Shown: positions 18,649-26,592 of the stretch, piece by piece
How the letters are laid out: every line of letters starts with the position of its first letter
Numbering within the stretch: position 1 is the stretch's first letter
DNA from: Streptomyces lydicus
GTDB lineage: Bacteria; Actinomycetota; Actinomycetes; Streptomycetales; Streptomycetaceae
Length of the DNA: 64,000 nt
NCBI RefSeq assembly: GCF_004125265.1
Contig: NZ_RDTE01000003.1
Coordinates: 1,488,001-1,552,000, forward strand
Reading direction: 5' to 3'
Notes under the pieces: model-generated
What the model saw: the letters and a program-made list of their open reading frames with translations, nothing else
What the model was told of the DNA's origin: nothing
The model's database searches: none
Translations under genes and position numbers: made by a program

Positions 18649-19428
18649 CTAGACATCGAGGTCCACCACGACCGGGGCGTGGTCCGAGGCGCCCTTGCCC
18701 TTGCGCTCCTCGCGGTCCACATACGCGTCCGACACAGCCTTGGCGAACGGTCCGTTGCCGTAGACGAGGTCGATGCGCATCCCGCGGTTCTTGGGGAAGG
18801 CGAGCTGGCGGTAGTCCCAGTAGGTGTAGGGACGGTCGTACTTGAGGGGGCGCGGCACCACGTCCGACAGGCCCGCCTCGCGCAGGGCGGCCAGGGCGGC
18901 GCGCTCGGCGGGCGTGACATGGGTGGCGCCCTCGAAGACGGCCGGGTCCCAGACGTCCTCGTCGGTCGGGGCGACGTTGTAGTCGCCGAGGACCGCGAAC
19001 GGGCGGGAGCCCGCGGTGTCCTCGGCGACGGCCGTCTTCAGCGCCTCGAACCAGCCAAGCTTGTAGGTGTAGTGCGCATGGCCCACCTCGCGGCCGTTGG
19101 GGACGTACACCGACCACACCCGGGCCGGTCCGCAGGTCGCCGAGACCGCCCGCGGCTCCTGCACCCCGTCGTACTCCGGGCCCCCGGGCAGGCCCAGGAC
19201 GACGTCGTCGAGCCCCACCTTGGACAGCAGTGCCACGCCGTTCCACCTGCCGTCGGCGTTGACCGCGGCTTCATAGCCGAGCTCGCGCAGCTCGTCGTAC
19301 GGGAACTGCTCGGCCGAGCACTTGGTCTCCTGGATGCACAGCACGTCCGTGCCGGTGCGCTCCAGCCAGGCCAGCAGCCTCGGGAGGCGGGCGGTGATCG
19401 AATTGACGTTCCAGGTCGCGATGCGCAT
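18649..19428 (-). CDS. xth: Exodeoxyribonuclease III
   Basis: Class II AP endonuclease and 3'-5' exonuclease acting in base excision repair. The 259-residue protein starts MRIATWNVNSI (the active-site Asn segment), then CIQETKC with metal-binding Glu, the central WSVYVPNGR and LGDYNVAP motifs, and the C-terminal GASDHAPVV with catalytic Asp-His. All motifs are intact. The ATG at 19428 is preferred to an upstream one at 19452 because it opens the family motif. Confidence 0.92.
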   Translation of the reverse strand: MRIATWNVNSITARLPRLLAWLERTGTDVLCIQETKCSAEQFPYDELRELGYEAAVNADGRWNGVALLSKVGLDDVVLGLPGGPEYDGVQEPRAVSATCGPARVWSVYVPNGREVGHAHYTYKLGWFEALKTAVAEDTAGSRPFAVLGDYNVAPTDEDVWDPAVFEGATHVTPAERAALAALREAGLSDVVPRPLKYDRPYTYWDYRQLAFPKNRGMRIDLVYGNGPFAKAVSDAYVDREERKGKGASDHAPVVVDLDV

Positions 19429-19465
19429 GCCGGTAAACCTACCGCGCGGCACTGACAGTCGGGCC

Positions 19466-20110
19466 TCAGCCGAGGACGGTCCGGTTCCCCGGGGTGAGAC
19501 GGCCGTGCTCGGCCCCGCCGCCCAGATTTTGGATCATGGAGTCGTAGACCGGGCGGGCGTGGTCCTGGAGCAGGCTGTCGTGGATGTCGATGGCGCGCTG
19601 CGGCGCGACCTCGCGCACATAGTCGATGATCTCGGCGACCTTGTTCCAGGGGGCGTGCACGGGCAGCAGCAGGGTGTCGACCGTACGGCCCTCCGGGACG
19701 GTGAGGGCGTCGCCCGGGTGGAAGACCGTGCCGCCGTCGATGAGGAAGCCGACGTTGGTGATGCGCGGAATGTCGGGGTGGATGACGGCGTGCAGCTGGC
19801 CGTGCACCTCCACCTCGAAGCCGGCGGCGGTGAAGGTATCCCCGTCGCCGACCGTGTGCACCCGACCGGGGAAGGCTCCGGCGAGCTGGTCGGCAACGCT
19901 GGACAGGGTCCAGATCTCTGCCGCCGGATTGGCCTCCATGCCCGCCCGCAGCCGGTCCTCGTTGAAGTGGTCCATGTGCTCATGGGTGACCAGGATCGCG
20001 TCCGCGCCGACGGCCGCGTCCTCCTCGCTGAAGAGACCGGGGTCGATGACGAGCGTCCGCCCGTCCTTCTCCAGCCGGACACAGGCGTGGGTCTTCTTGG
20101 TGAGTTCCAT
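19466..20110 (-). CDS. MBL-fold metal-dependent hydrolase
   Basis: 214-residue metallo-beta-lactamase-fold protein of the UlaG-like type. The metal site THEHMDH is present, with a further His in VHTVGDGD and the FHPGDAL motif. It probably cleaves a phosphoester or a lactone, but the substrate is unknown. The start is set at the ATG at 20110 (MELTKKTHA). It is separated by only about 40 bp from the exonuclease gene upstream of it on the same strand and could be cotranscribed. Confidence 0.85.
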   Translation of the reverse strand: MELTKKTHACVRLEKDGRTLVIDPGLFSEEDAAVGADAILVTHEHMDHFNEDRLRAGMEANPAAEIWTLSSVADQLAGAFPGRVHTVGDGDTFTAAGFEVEVHGQLHAVIHPDIPRITNVGFLIDGGTVFHPGDALTVPEGRTVDTLLLPVHAPWNKVAEIIDYVREVAPQRAIDIHDSLLQDHARPVYDSMIQNLGGGAEHGRLTPGNRTVLG

Positions 20111-20190
20111 GGCGCCATCTTGCCGTGACGGGCCGCGTGCGTGCGCTCCCGCCACCGGCTGCGGCGACGCTGGGCGCGCCGTCCCGGCCC

Positions 20191-21474
20191 TCAGGCCTCG
20201 GGCGTCGTCTCCTCCCGTATCACCCGCTGGGCGACCGCGAAGGCGGAGTTCGCCGCCGGGACACCGCAGTAGACAGCGGTGTGCAGCAGGACTTCCTTGA
20301 TCTCCGTGGGGGTGAGGCCGTTGCGCAGGGCCGCGCGGGTGTGCAGCGCCAGCTCGTCGTGGTGGCCGCGGGCGACCAGCGCGGTGAGCGTGATGACGCT
20401 GCGGGTCCGGCGGTCCAGGCCCGTCCGGGTCCAGGTCTCGCCCCAGACGTAACGGGTGATGAAGTCGTGGAAGTCGCCATTGAAGTCGTCGGCGGCGGCC
20501 TCGACCCGGTCGACATGGGCGTCACCCAGGACCTCACGGCGGACCTTGATGCCCGCTTCGTAGGTGGCGCCGCGGGCCTGTTCCGGCTGGGCGAGGCCGG
20601 ACTCTATGGCGGCGGGCGGCGCCATCGGGGGCGGCGGGGGCGCGATCTGCGGCTTGGGGGCCGCGGCGCCGATGGCGCTCTGGCCACCGGGGCCGGGCTT
20701 GTCGTGCCAGGCGGTGGAGAAGTGCCGGATGAGGAGTTCCGTGACGGCCGAGGGCTGCTCGACGGGCGCGAGGTGGGAAGTGCCGGGCACCAGCGCCAGG
20801 CTCGCGTCGGGTATTCCGGCGACCAGGGTGCGGGCGTCGGTGGTCGGGGTGACCTGGTCCTCGGAGCCGACGACGGCGAGGGTGGGCACGCCGATCCGGC
20901 CGAGGGAGGAGCGTACGTCGAAGGACGCCAGCGCCTCGCAGGCGGCGATGTAGCAGCCGGGGTCGGTGGTCCGCACCATCTGGACGGCCCACTCGACGAT
21001 CGCGGGCTGGGCACCGGCGAAGCCCTGGGTGAACCAGTGCTCGGGCGCGGTGCGGGCGATCGGTTCCAGCCCGTTCGTGCGGATGACCACACCGCGCTGG
21101 CGCCAGGCGTCGGCGGTGCCGTACCGCGGCGAGGTGGACACCAGGGCGAGCGAAGTGACCTGGTGCGGGCGGGTGAGCGCCAGCTGGATGCCGATGGCTC
21201 CGCCGATGTTGCAGCCGGCATAGCCGAACCGGTCCACGCCCAGGGCGTCGAGGGTGGCGATCAGCCGGTCGGCCAGCTCCGCGATGGAAGCTGCCGCGTG
21301 GGCGGGCGAGCCGCCGTGTCCGGGCAGGTCGAAACGGATCACGCGCCAGTGGCGGGTCAGCTCGGGGATCTGCCGGTCCCACATGTGCCAGGTGGTACCC
21401 AGAGCGGCACCGAGGACAAGTACGGGGGCGTCGTCGGGGCCGTCAATCCGGTGCTGCAGGGTCTTCTCACTCAC
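20191..21474 (-). CDS. pcaL: PcaD-PcaC fusion: 3-oxoadipate enol-lactonase / 4-carboxymuconolactone decarboxylase-like
   Basis: Fused enzyme of the protocatechuate branch of the beta-ketoadipate pathway, 427 residues. Residues 1 to about 255 form an alpha/beta hydrolase (ALGTTWHMWD, DLPGHGGSP, acid in VVGSEDQVTP, His in PGTSHLAPVEQ). A proline-rich linker follows, then the carboxymuconolactone decarboxylase domain (GETWTRTGLDRRTRS, ARGHHDELALH, HTAVYCGVPAA). Oddity: the nucleophile elbow reads GCNIGG, with Asn (AAC) where the family has Ser, so lactonase activity is doubtful. The start is GTG. No other pca genes are adjacent. Its 5' end is duplicated at 40731. Confidence 0.82.
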   Translation of the reverse strand: MSEKTLQHRIDGPDDAPVLVLGAALGTTWHMWDRQIPELTRHWRVIRFDLPGHGGSPAHAAASIAELADRLIATLDALGVDRFGYAGCNIGGAIGIQLALTRPHQVTSLALVSTSPRYGTADAWRQRGVVIRTNGLEPIARTAPEHWFTQGFAGAQPAIVEWAVQMVRTTDPGCYIAACEALASFDVRSSLGRIGVPTLAVVGSEDQVTPTTDARTLVAGIPDASLALVPGTSHLAPVEQPSAVTELLIRHFSTAWHDKPGPGGQSAIGAAAPKPQIAPPPPPMAPPAAIESGLAQPEQARGATYEAGIKVRREVLGDAHVDRVEAAADDFNGDFHDFITRYVWGETWTRTGLDRRTRSVITLTALVARGHHDELALHTRAALRNGLTPTEIKEVLLHTAVYCGVPAANSAFAVAQRVIREETTPEA

Positions 21475-21740
21475 CCGGCCACGCTACCGACTCTCTGACA
21501 AGATCCTTACACCCGGGTCAGGAAGAGCCACCGAAGCAGGGCCGCCGACGGCGCCCGAAGCAGGGTTTGCACAGGTCAGAGCCTCAGCGTGGAGACGACG
21601 TGGACGATCGCGCGCCCCGGCTCGTCGTAGCTCACCGTGATCTGCCGGTACGGATGCGGTGCCTTGCTCATGATCAGGGCCGGGGTCTTCTGGCCCTGAG
21701 AAGCGGCGTTGCGGTGTGGGCGCGGACAGCTCACTCACGC
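21385..21740. repeat. Left copy of diverged direct repeat (pcaL 5' end and upstream DNA)
   Basis: This stretch, from about codon 30 of pcaL through its upstream DNA, matches 40731-41118 in the same orientation with scattered substitutions and small indels. Shared landmarks are GTGCCAGGTGGT at the outer end, CTGCAGGGTCTTCTCACT, and CTCACGCC at the inner end. A short relic reading frame (MSKAPHPYRQ onwards) is visible on the minus strand near 21577-21672. Confidence 0.75.
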
Positions 21741-21751
21741 CTTGCGCGCTC

Positions 21752-22575
21752 TCAAATCTCACAATCTCTCACATGCTGGGTCGAAGCCCCGTGCAGGCCA
21801 TCCCATGGCGTGGCGGCTTCGCGAAGATCTTCCACGTCCGCCTTGACGTACCACCGCTTGGTGGTCTTCACATTCGTGTGTCCGGCCCACCGCGCAAGGA
21901 TGTGGTCCGGCATGCCCTTGTTCGCCAGGAACGTGGAGCACGACGCACGAGCGTCGTATACCCGAACGCGACGGAGAGCCAGCATGTCCATGAGCCGGTA
22001 CGCGCGACGGCGAAGCTGCTTGATCGCGAACGCCTCTCCGGTCTCGTGCACTAGGACGTAGCCGGAGGCGACATAAGCCTCCCCCAGAGCCAGCTTCTCC
22101 TTGGCCTGGAGAGCCTTGAACGACGTGAGGGCAGCCAGCACCAGAGCGGGCAACGGGAGTTCCCGCTCACCGGCCGTCGACTTCGTATCCTTCTCCACCA
22201 CGTACCGGTTGCCCCTCATCGTGCGCGTATTGGCAATGGTGATACTGGCGTCGTCCAGGTCGACGTCTGTCCACCGAAGTCCGCAGACCTCAGCCGGGCG
22301 TAGGCCCATGAGAGACAGCAGAAGCGGAGCATAGAGCCTCTCTTCCATGACCCCATGAACGAAGGTCTGAACCTCCTGAACATTCCAGGGCATCACCTCC
22401 TGCTTGTTCTTCCGTTCTTCCTTGCGTGCCTTACGCGGAATGGTCACGTGCTCGGCCACGTTCACGGACAGCAGCCGGCGGGTCACGGCCCGGCCAAGAG
22501 CCTCCTTCAGCCGGGCGGGGCCCGGCAGGTGCGCGAAGACGGTTCCCCACTGCGCGTGTACGGCCCTGTACGGCT
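21752..22575 (-). pseudogene. Tyrosine recombinase (integrase), N-terminal part lost
   Basis: The C-terminal catalytic domain of a phage/ICE-type integrase is preserved: box I GLRPAEVCGLRW (Arg), a central Lys-rich strand, the box II region VYDARASCSTF and LARWAGHTNVKTT, and the nucleophile Tyr in KRWYVKAD. The frame stays open upstream to 22795, but beyond about 22570 it is antisense to a TspO fragment and no longer integrase-like. The DNA-binding arm domain is therefore missing (complete members have about 380 or more residues) and the protein is unlikely to work. Confidence 0.8.
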
Positions 22576-22874
22576 CGGTTGCCTGGGCCGGCGGCCGCGC
22601 GCTCCAGCACGCCAGGCCGGGGGAACGACGTCGTCTGGCCGCCAGCCTCGGTGTGAATCTGGCCGCGAACGCGGCGTGGACCTGGCTTTTCTTCGGCTGT
22701 CGCAGCCCGAAGGCGGGCGTGGTCGGCACCATCGTGTTGGACGTGAGCAATGCTGAACTGATCCGCCGCACGGCACGCATCGATGCCACCGCCACCGCAG
22801 CCCTTGCGCCCTACGCGGCCTGGTGCACCTTCGCGACCTTCCTCAACACCGCCATCGCCCAGCGCAACCCCTAA
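22566..22874 (+). pseudogene. TspO/MBR family protein, 3' fragment
   Basis: The last roughly 100 residues of a tryptophan-rich sensory protein (TspO/MBR): LAANAAWTWLFFGCRSPKAG, LDVSNAELIRR and ALAPYAAWCTFATFLN are characteristic of its last membrane helices. The first half is absent because the reading frame runs into the antisense of the integrase relic. There is no start codon with a ribosome binding site. Confidence 0.8.
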
Positions 22875-22931
22875 CCTCAAGCCGCCCCGGAAGGGATTGA
22901 CACGGCCAGACAGGCCTCAAGGCGCGCGGTG

Positions 22932-22959
22932 AGGCACCCGGCCGGGAGGCCGGGTGCCT
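22932..22959. terminator. Bidirectional terminator-like hairpin
   Basis: Perfect 12-bp arms AGGCACCCGGCC and complement with a 4-base loop, between the TspO relic (ends 22874) and the end of the minus-strand gene at 22971. Confidence 0.65.
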
Positions 22960-22970
22960 TCCTGGGCCGT

Positions 22971-24221
22971 TCACTGGGTGGCGGGTCCGGCGTCCTCGTC
23001 GGGTTCTGTGTCCTGCTCGGTCGATGTCGGCGGGATTCCTGTGCTGTCCGGTTCGCCGTCAGCCTCGATGCTGTCCTCGGTCGCCGGGGTACGGTCGTCG
23101 AGGGTGATGGTGACCGGCTCTCCGCCGGGGCTGAGGCCGGTCAGGCTCTTCTCGATGCGCTCGTACAAGGTGGCTGCGAGTTCACGGTCGCCGTCGCCGT
23201 CGGCGGCGGTGCGCTCGAGGGAGTGCAAGCTGATCAGCAGGGCGATCAGGGAGCGGCCGGACAGCGCGGCGCGGATGCGCTCGTCCCCCTCGGCGGCGAC
23301 CTGCGGCGGTACACGGAAGTGCGGGTGCCGACCGGCGTGAGCGGTGATGAACTCCCAGATGTCGCGGTGGCACAGCAGGCTTGCGGAAGAGGCGCGGGCT
23401 GCCGTCTTGAGCAGAGCGCTATGTTCCTTGTTCTCTTCGGCGTTTGTGGTGGTGGCGTCGGGCTGGGAAAGCAGCTTTTCCATGGTGGTGCGCAGGTCTG
23501 TGATTTCCTGCTGCACGGAGGCGATCGAGGCCCGGGCTTCTTCCCGGGCGTTGTCGATCTCCGCCTTGACCTCACCGAGGGCTTCGAGCAGCCCGGCCGG
23601 TGTGTTCTGCTGGTCGTCAGCCGGCCCGCCGCTGTGGCTGTCCGGGGTGGTGAGCAAGGCGAGCATGGGAGCGAGTTCCTCGGTGAAGACCTCGCGGACG
23701 GCCTGACGGACCTCGCCAACCGACAATGCCGGAGCGGACGGGACGTCCTGGTCGGCGATGCGCTGCGCCGGGATCGCCGTGTGGAGTGCCGGCTCTTCCG
23801 CGGCCTCGTCGGTCTCGGTGACGGTGGTGACCGGTGAGGCCTGGAGTCCGGTGTGGTCTTCCTGGATTCCGGATGCCTCCCGGAGGACAGGGGCGGCGGC
23901 AGGCGGGGCAAAGTCCGCGAGCACGTCACGGACCTCCCGCAGTTCGGTGCGCAGCTGGGCGACGACCTCGTGGACGGCGCTGTCGAGTGTGTCCCCGCTG
24001 GAGTTCAGCTTGTTGTGGACGTCGCGGAAGTTCGCGCGCATCCGGCTGAGCTCGTCCACGACCTCCTTGGTCGCCTTGTCATGGGCGGCCTGGCCGGCTG
24101 ACTCCAGCTTCTCCACGCTCTTGTCGAGCGCGTCCCGGAGATTCTTGTCCGTGTTCAGTACGGTGGCGTGCAGCATCGTCAGTGTGGTGGTGAGGTCCGG
24201 GTTCGGCTGGCGTGCCATCAT
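22971..24221 (-). CDS. Hypothetical coiled-coil protein
   Basis: 416-residue soluble protein starting MMARQPNPDL (ATG at 24221 or 24218). Residues about 20-110 form a long amphipathic helix region (KNLRDALDKSVEKLE, HEVVAQLRTELREVRDVL); a disordered Glu/Thr-rich linker follows; a second coiled coil covers about 230-280 (EIDNAREEARASIASVQQ); a compact helical domain (LLCHRDIWEFITAHAG, ALSGRSLIALLISLHSLER) precedes an acidic tail. I do not recognise a family. The structure suggests a scaffold or partner protein of a mobile element. It is divergent from the two small genes at 24506. Confidence 0.6.
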   Translation of the reverse strand: MMARQPNPDLTTTLTMLHATVLNTDKNLRDALDKSVEKLESAGQAAHDKATKEVVDELSRMRANFRDVHNKLNSSGDTLDSAVHEVVAQLRTELREVRDVLADFAPPAAAPVLREASGIQEDHTGLQASPVTTVTETDEAAEEPALHTAIPAQRIADQDVPSAPALSVGEVRQAVREVFTEELAPMLALLTTPDSHSGGPADDQQNTPAGLLEALGEVKAEIDNAREEARASIASVQQEITDLRTTMEKLLSQPDATTTNAEENKEHSALLKTAARASSASLLCHRDIWEFITAHAGRHPHFRVPPQVAAEGDERIRAALSGRSLIALLISLHSLERTAADGDGDRELAATLYERIEKSLTGLSPGGEPVTITLDDRTPATEDSIEADGEPDSTGIPPTSTEQDTEPDEDAGPATQ

Positions 24222-24505
24222 CCCCCATTTCGTCGCGTTGAGTAGTCGATCGAGTTCACTGCGTATGCTGCCCGGGGTGGAGCTTCCCGCCGGGGCAGAT
24301 CGGGTCAACTGGCTTGATCGCCCCTCGTCCAGGCTGAAACCAACCCGACCAGGCCGCGGTGACCAGCCTGTGCGGGTCCTTGTGCTTTCGGTCCACCGCC
24401 GACCACGAGCGGCACCGAGCCGAAGCCGACTGGCATCTGTGCCCAGCCGGCCGACCGGAGCACCCGCGAAACGGCAGACTTGCAGCAGACGGAAAGGGCC
24501 GACCC

Positions 24506-24796
24506 ATGAGTGCACAGCCGATCCACCCACACGAGCCGGACCGGGTACCGCGCAACGCCGACGGCATCGGCGCGGCGCTGTCCGGCGAGAGGCGGATGGA
24601 GTTCTACGGCAAGCTGCTCGCAGCCGCCCCCGAGAACGCCGAAGCAGTGCTCCGCTGCTGGTGGTGCGAGGCAATGCTCGACACCTCCCCGGACGGCGGC
24701 CAACTCACCGAGGCCGCGCTCGCCGGGACGCTGCCGACGACGTCCGTCGCCGAGGTCATCGCCCACCGCCAGGAAGCCGGCCTGCCTGTTGGCTGA
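24506..24796 (+). CDS. Small hypothetical protein
   Basis: 96-residue acidic protein (MSAQPIHPHEPDR) with a WWCEAML segment and a helical C-terminus (SVAEVIAHRQEAGLPVG). A GGAAAGGG lies upstream. The following gene overlaps its stop by 8 bp, so the two are probably translated together. No family recognised. Confidence 0.55.
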   Translation: MSAQPIHPHEPDRVPRNADGIGAALSGERRMEFYGKLLAAAPENAEAVLRCWWCEAMLDTSPDGGQLTEAALAGTLPTTSVAEVIAHRQEAGLPVG

Positions 24797-24905
24797 GCCG
24801 TACAACGAAGAGCCCGAGGGCTGGCAGTGCGTGTTATCCGAAGAGGTCACTGAACTCCTCATGGACGCTTTGGCCGACCGGCGCCGCGGCAGGAAGTGCC
24901 CGTAG
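24789..24905 (+). CDS. Very small hypothetical protein, overlapping upstream gene
   Basis: 38 codons from a TTG at 24789: acidic start (AEPYNEEPEGWQC) then a helix (EEVTELLMDALADRRRG). It overlaps the preceding gene by 8 bp in another frame. The composition looks like real coding sequence, but the start codon is uncertain and no family is known. Confidence 0.4.
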   Translation: MAEPYNEEPEGWQCVLSEEVTELLMDALADRRRGRKCP

Positions 24906-25386
24906 AGGGGCTGACCGAGAGGTGCGGATGGTGACCTGCGGGTGTGTCGTGGATCCGACGCCCTGGGACGCGCGACGCTTCTCGACGGGGCGAGTGGAGC
25001 TGGTGCCCGGACGTTGATCCACGCCCGGACGGGGACCACAGGGCAGCGATCACGGGGACGTCCGCGGGGACAGCGGGTCGGTCACCGGGACTTCCCGCAC
25101 TACCAGGCCGCATGCAGCCGACGGGTCCTCGTGGGGACTTCGCGTCGTCCAGGTCCCTGGGTATCTGCTGGCTGCGGACCCGTCGCGATACCACTGTCCG
25201 CTACTGGCTGCGCAGTTGGCAGACGAATGGGTCGAGTATGTGGCAGCCACGGGCATCCGGAACGGGCCACCGGACAAAGGCATTCATCATTCGTTGATCG
25301 CCCTGGTGCAGCCTCTTCGAGCCAGCAGCGCACGACCTCCGCACGAGGAAGTGCGTGACATCTCCACCCAGAAAGGGGGTGCAGTG
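24906..25386. other. Gene-free leader region before RiPP precursor, vestigial reading frame
   Basis: No intact gene is seen. Around 25160-25260 a frame reads like former protein-coding DNA (YLLAADPSRYHCPLLAAQ, then LADEWVEYVAATG) and continues in frame into the precursor gene. This is probably a relic of a gene truncated when the RiPP locus arrived, and it must also hold the promoter of the RiPP locus. Confidence 0.4.
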
Positions 25387-25467
25387 ATGAAGATTCTCTT
25401 CGCCATTCGCAACAAGGTGTCTGCTCAGAAGAGCCTCAAGGCCAGCGCCTGGTACTTCTGGTACTAG
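25387..25467 (+). CDS. RiPP precursor peptide, atropopeptide (tryptorubin-like) type
   Basis: 26-residue peptide with a basic leader of about 20 residues (starting MKILFAIRNK and ending KSLKAS) and a C-terminal core AWYFWY. Tryptorubin A, the founding atropopeptide, is a hexapeptide with core AWYIWY that is cross-linked between its aromatic side chains by one P450; here core position 4 is Phe instead of Ile. A strong AGGGGGT lies at good spacing before the ATG at 25387. A P450 gene follows after a hairpin, which is exactly the two-gene architecture of atropopeptide loci. No separate leader peptidase or transporter is seen nearby. The expected product is a polycyclic, aromatically cross-linked hexapeptide. 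Confidence 0.85.
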   Translation: MKILFAIRNKVSAQKSLKASAWYFWY

Positions 25468-25475
25468 GCCGAGAA

Positions 25476-25503
25476 GTCGTCCCCGTCGCGAGGCGGGGAC
25501 GAC
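25476..25503 (+). terminator. Hairpin between precursor and P450
   Basis: Perfect 10-bp arms GTCGTCCCCG and CGGGGACGAC with an 8-base loop, starting 8 bases after the precursor stop. There is no U-tract, so it probably acts as a partial terminator or mRNA stabiliser that raises precursor over enzyme level, as is common in RiPP operons. Confidence 0.6.
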
Positions 25504-25548
25504 GCCGCCCGCCGCTGCCCGCCCCTCTCGGCCTTCCCGGAGACGTCC

Positions 25549-26592
25549 ATGCGCGCCACGGTGTTCCATCCACGACTCGCCGCTCTGTTCCGGGAGCATC
25601 TCGGGCAGGACGTCTTCCGGCTCGAACCCGACACCATCGGGATCGCCGGGCACGAGGTTGCCGACCGGATCCTCGCCGCCCGCCGGGCAACTGAGACCGA
25701 ACGGCCCACGTTCAAGCCGCTGCACGGACGCTCGATCTCCCGCAGCGAGGCCTCTTCGGTGATGCGGACCATCGGCGGCGATGTGCGTGAGGCGCTGAAG
25801 AGGACCCGCCCCCGGCCCGAGGACGTCGATCTGTCCGGAGCCTGGCCTCTCAGGGGACACCTGTTCCTGCGGGACCTGATCCTCGGCCGGGACCCGTACC
25901 GGTTGCGGATCCTGATGAGCCGCAACCTGGAACTGACTCCCAAGCTCACCTGGACGGTGATCGCGGCGGGCGCCGCACTCCCGGGGCGGGTCGGCCGCCG
26001 GAACGCCCCGCTGACCGCGATCGCGGGTCTGACGGCCGATGCCACGGGTTACCACCAGCGCCGATACGCCATGGGCATGTACCGGCGCGCGGCGGCCCCC
26101 GTGTGCTTCACGGTCTCCACCCTCGTCACCAACGCGCTGTGGCTCGGCTCGCCGTTCGACCCCGAGACGCCGAACCGGCACATCCTGTACGAGGCCATGC
26201 GGCTGCTGCCGCCGTCCTGGAACATCCTGCGCAACGCCTGCCCCGAATTCGCCGGGATCGACGGGCGGATCGAGGCGGGCGACGACGTCCTCCTGCTGCC
26301 TCTCCTCGCACACCGGGACCCGAAGCTGTGGGAGGACCCGGACGAGTTCCGTCCGGAGCGCTGGGAGAACCTCGACCCGGACACCGCTCCCGGCTACCTT
26401 CCCTTCGGCCACGCCTCCGAGCGCTGCTGGGGCCGGCACATGGTGATGCCGCTCGCCGAACTGCTCCTGGACCTCATCCGCGGATCGGGGCTGGAGGTCG
26501 CCCCAGGGCAGTCGTCCGCCAGGGTACCTCTCGTCGGACTGCTCGGCGTGGAGGACGTACGGCTGACGAAGGTGCGCCGTGCCGCTGCCTGA
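25549..26592 (+). CDS. Cytochrome P450, atropopeptide cross-linking type
   Basis: 347-residue P450 likely to install carbon-carbon and carbon-nitrogen bonds between the Trp/Tyr/Phe side chains of the adjacent precursor. The K-helix E-x-x-R is YEAMR (E215, R218), FRPERW (267-272) is the meander, and the heme-binding loop FGHASERCWGRH carries the proximal Cys293. The usual I-helix AGxxT motif is not visible (the region reads VCFTVSTLVTNALW), which fits peptide-modifying P450s that deviate there. It is shorter than the usual 400 residues but the start ATG at 25549 has GGAG at good spacing. Located 81 bases after the precursor gene. Confidence 0.87.
   Translation: MRATVFHPRLAALFREHLGQDVFRLEPDTIGIAGHEVADRILAARRATETERPTFKPLHGRSISRSEASSVMRTIGGDVREALKRTRPRPEDVDLSGAWPLRGHLFLRDLILGRDPYRLRILMSRNLELTPKLTWTVIAAGAALPGRVGRRNAPLTAIAGLTADATGYHQRRYAMGMYRRAAAPVCFTVSTLVTNALWLGSPFDPETPNRHILYEAMRLLPPSWNILRNACPEFAGIDGRIEAGDDVLLLPLLAHRDPKLWEDPDEFRPERWENLDPDTAPGYLPFGHASERCWGRHMVMPLAELLLDLIRGSGLEVAPGQSSARVPLVGLLGVEDVRLTKVRRAAA

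Noticed and set aside
21760..21800. tRNA T-loop-like GGTCGAAGCCCC near the integrase end
   Set aside because: Lies within the integrase C-terminal codons and no cloverleaf can be folded around it; not a tRNA att site.
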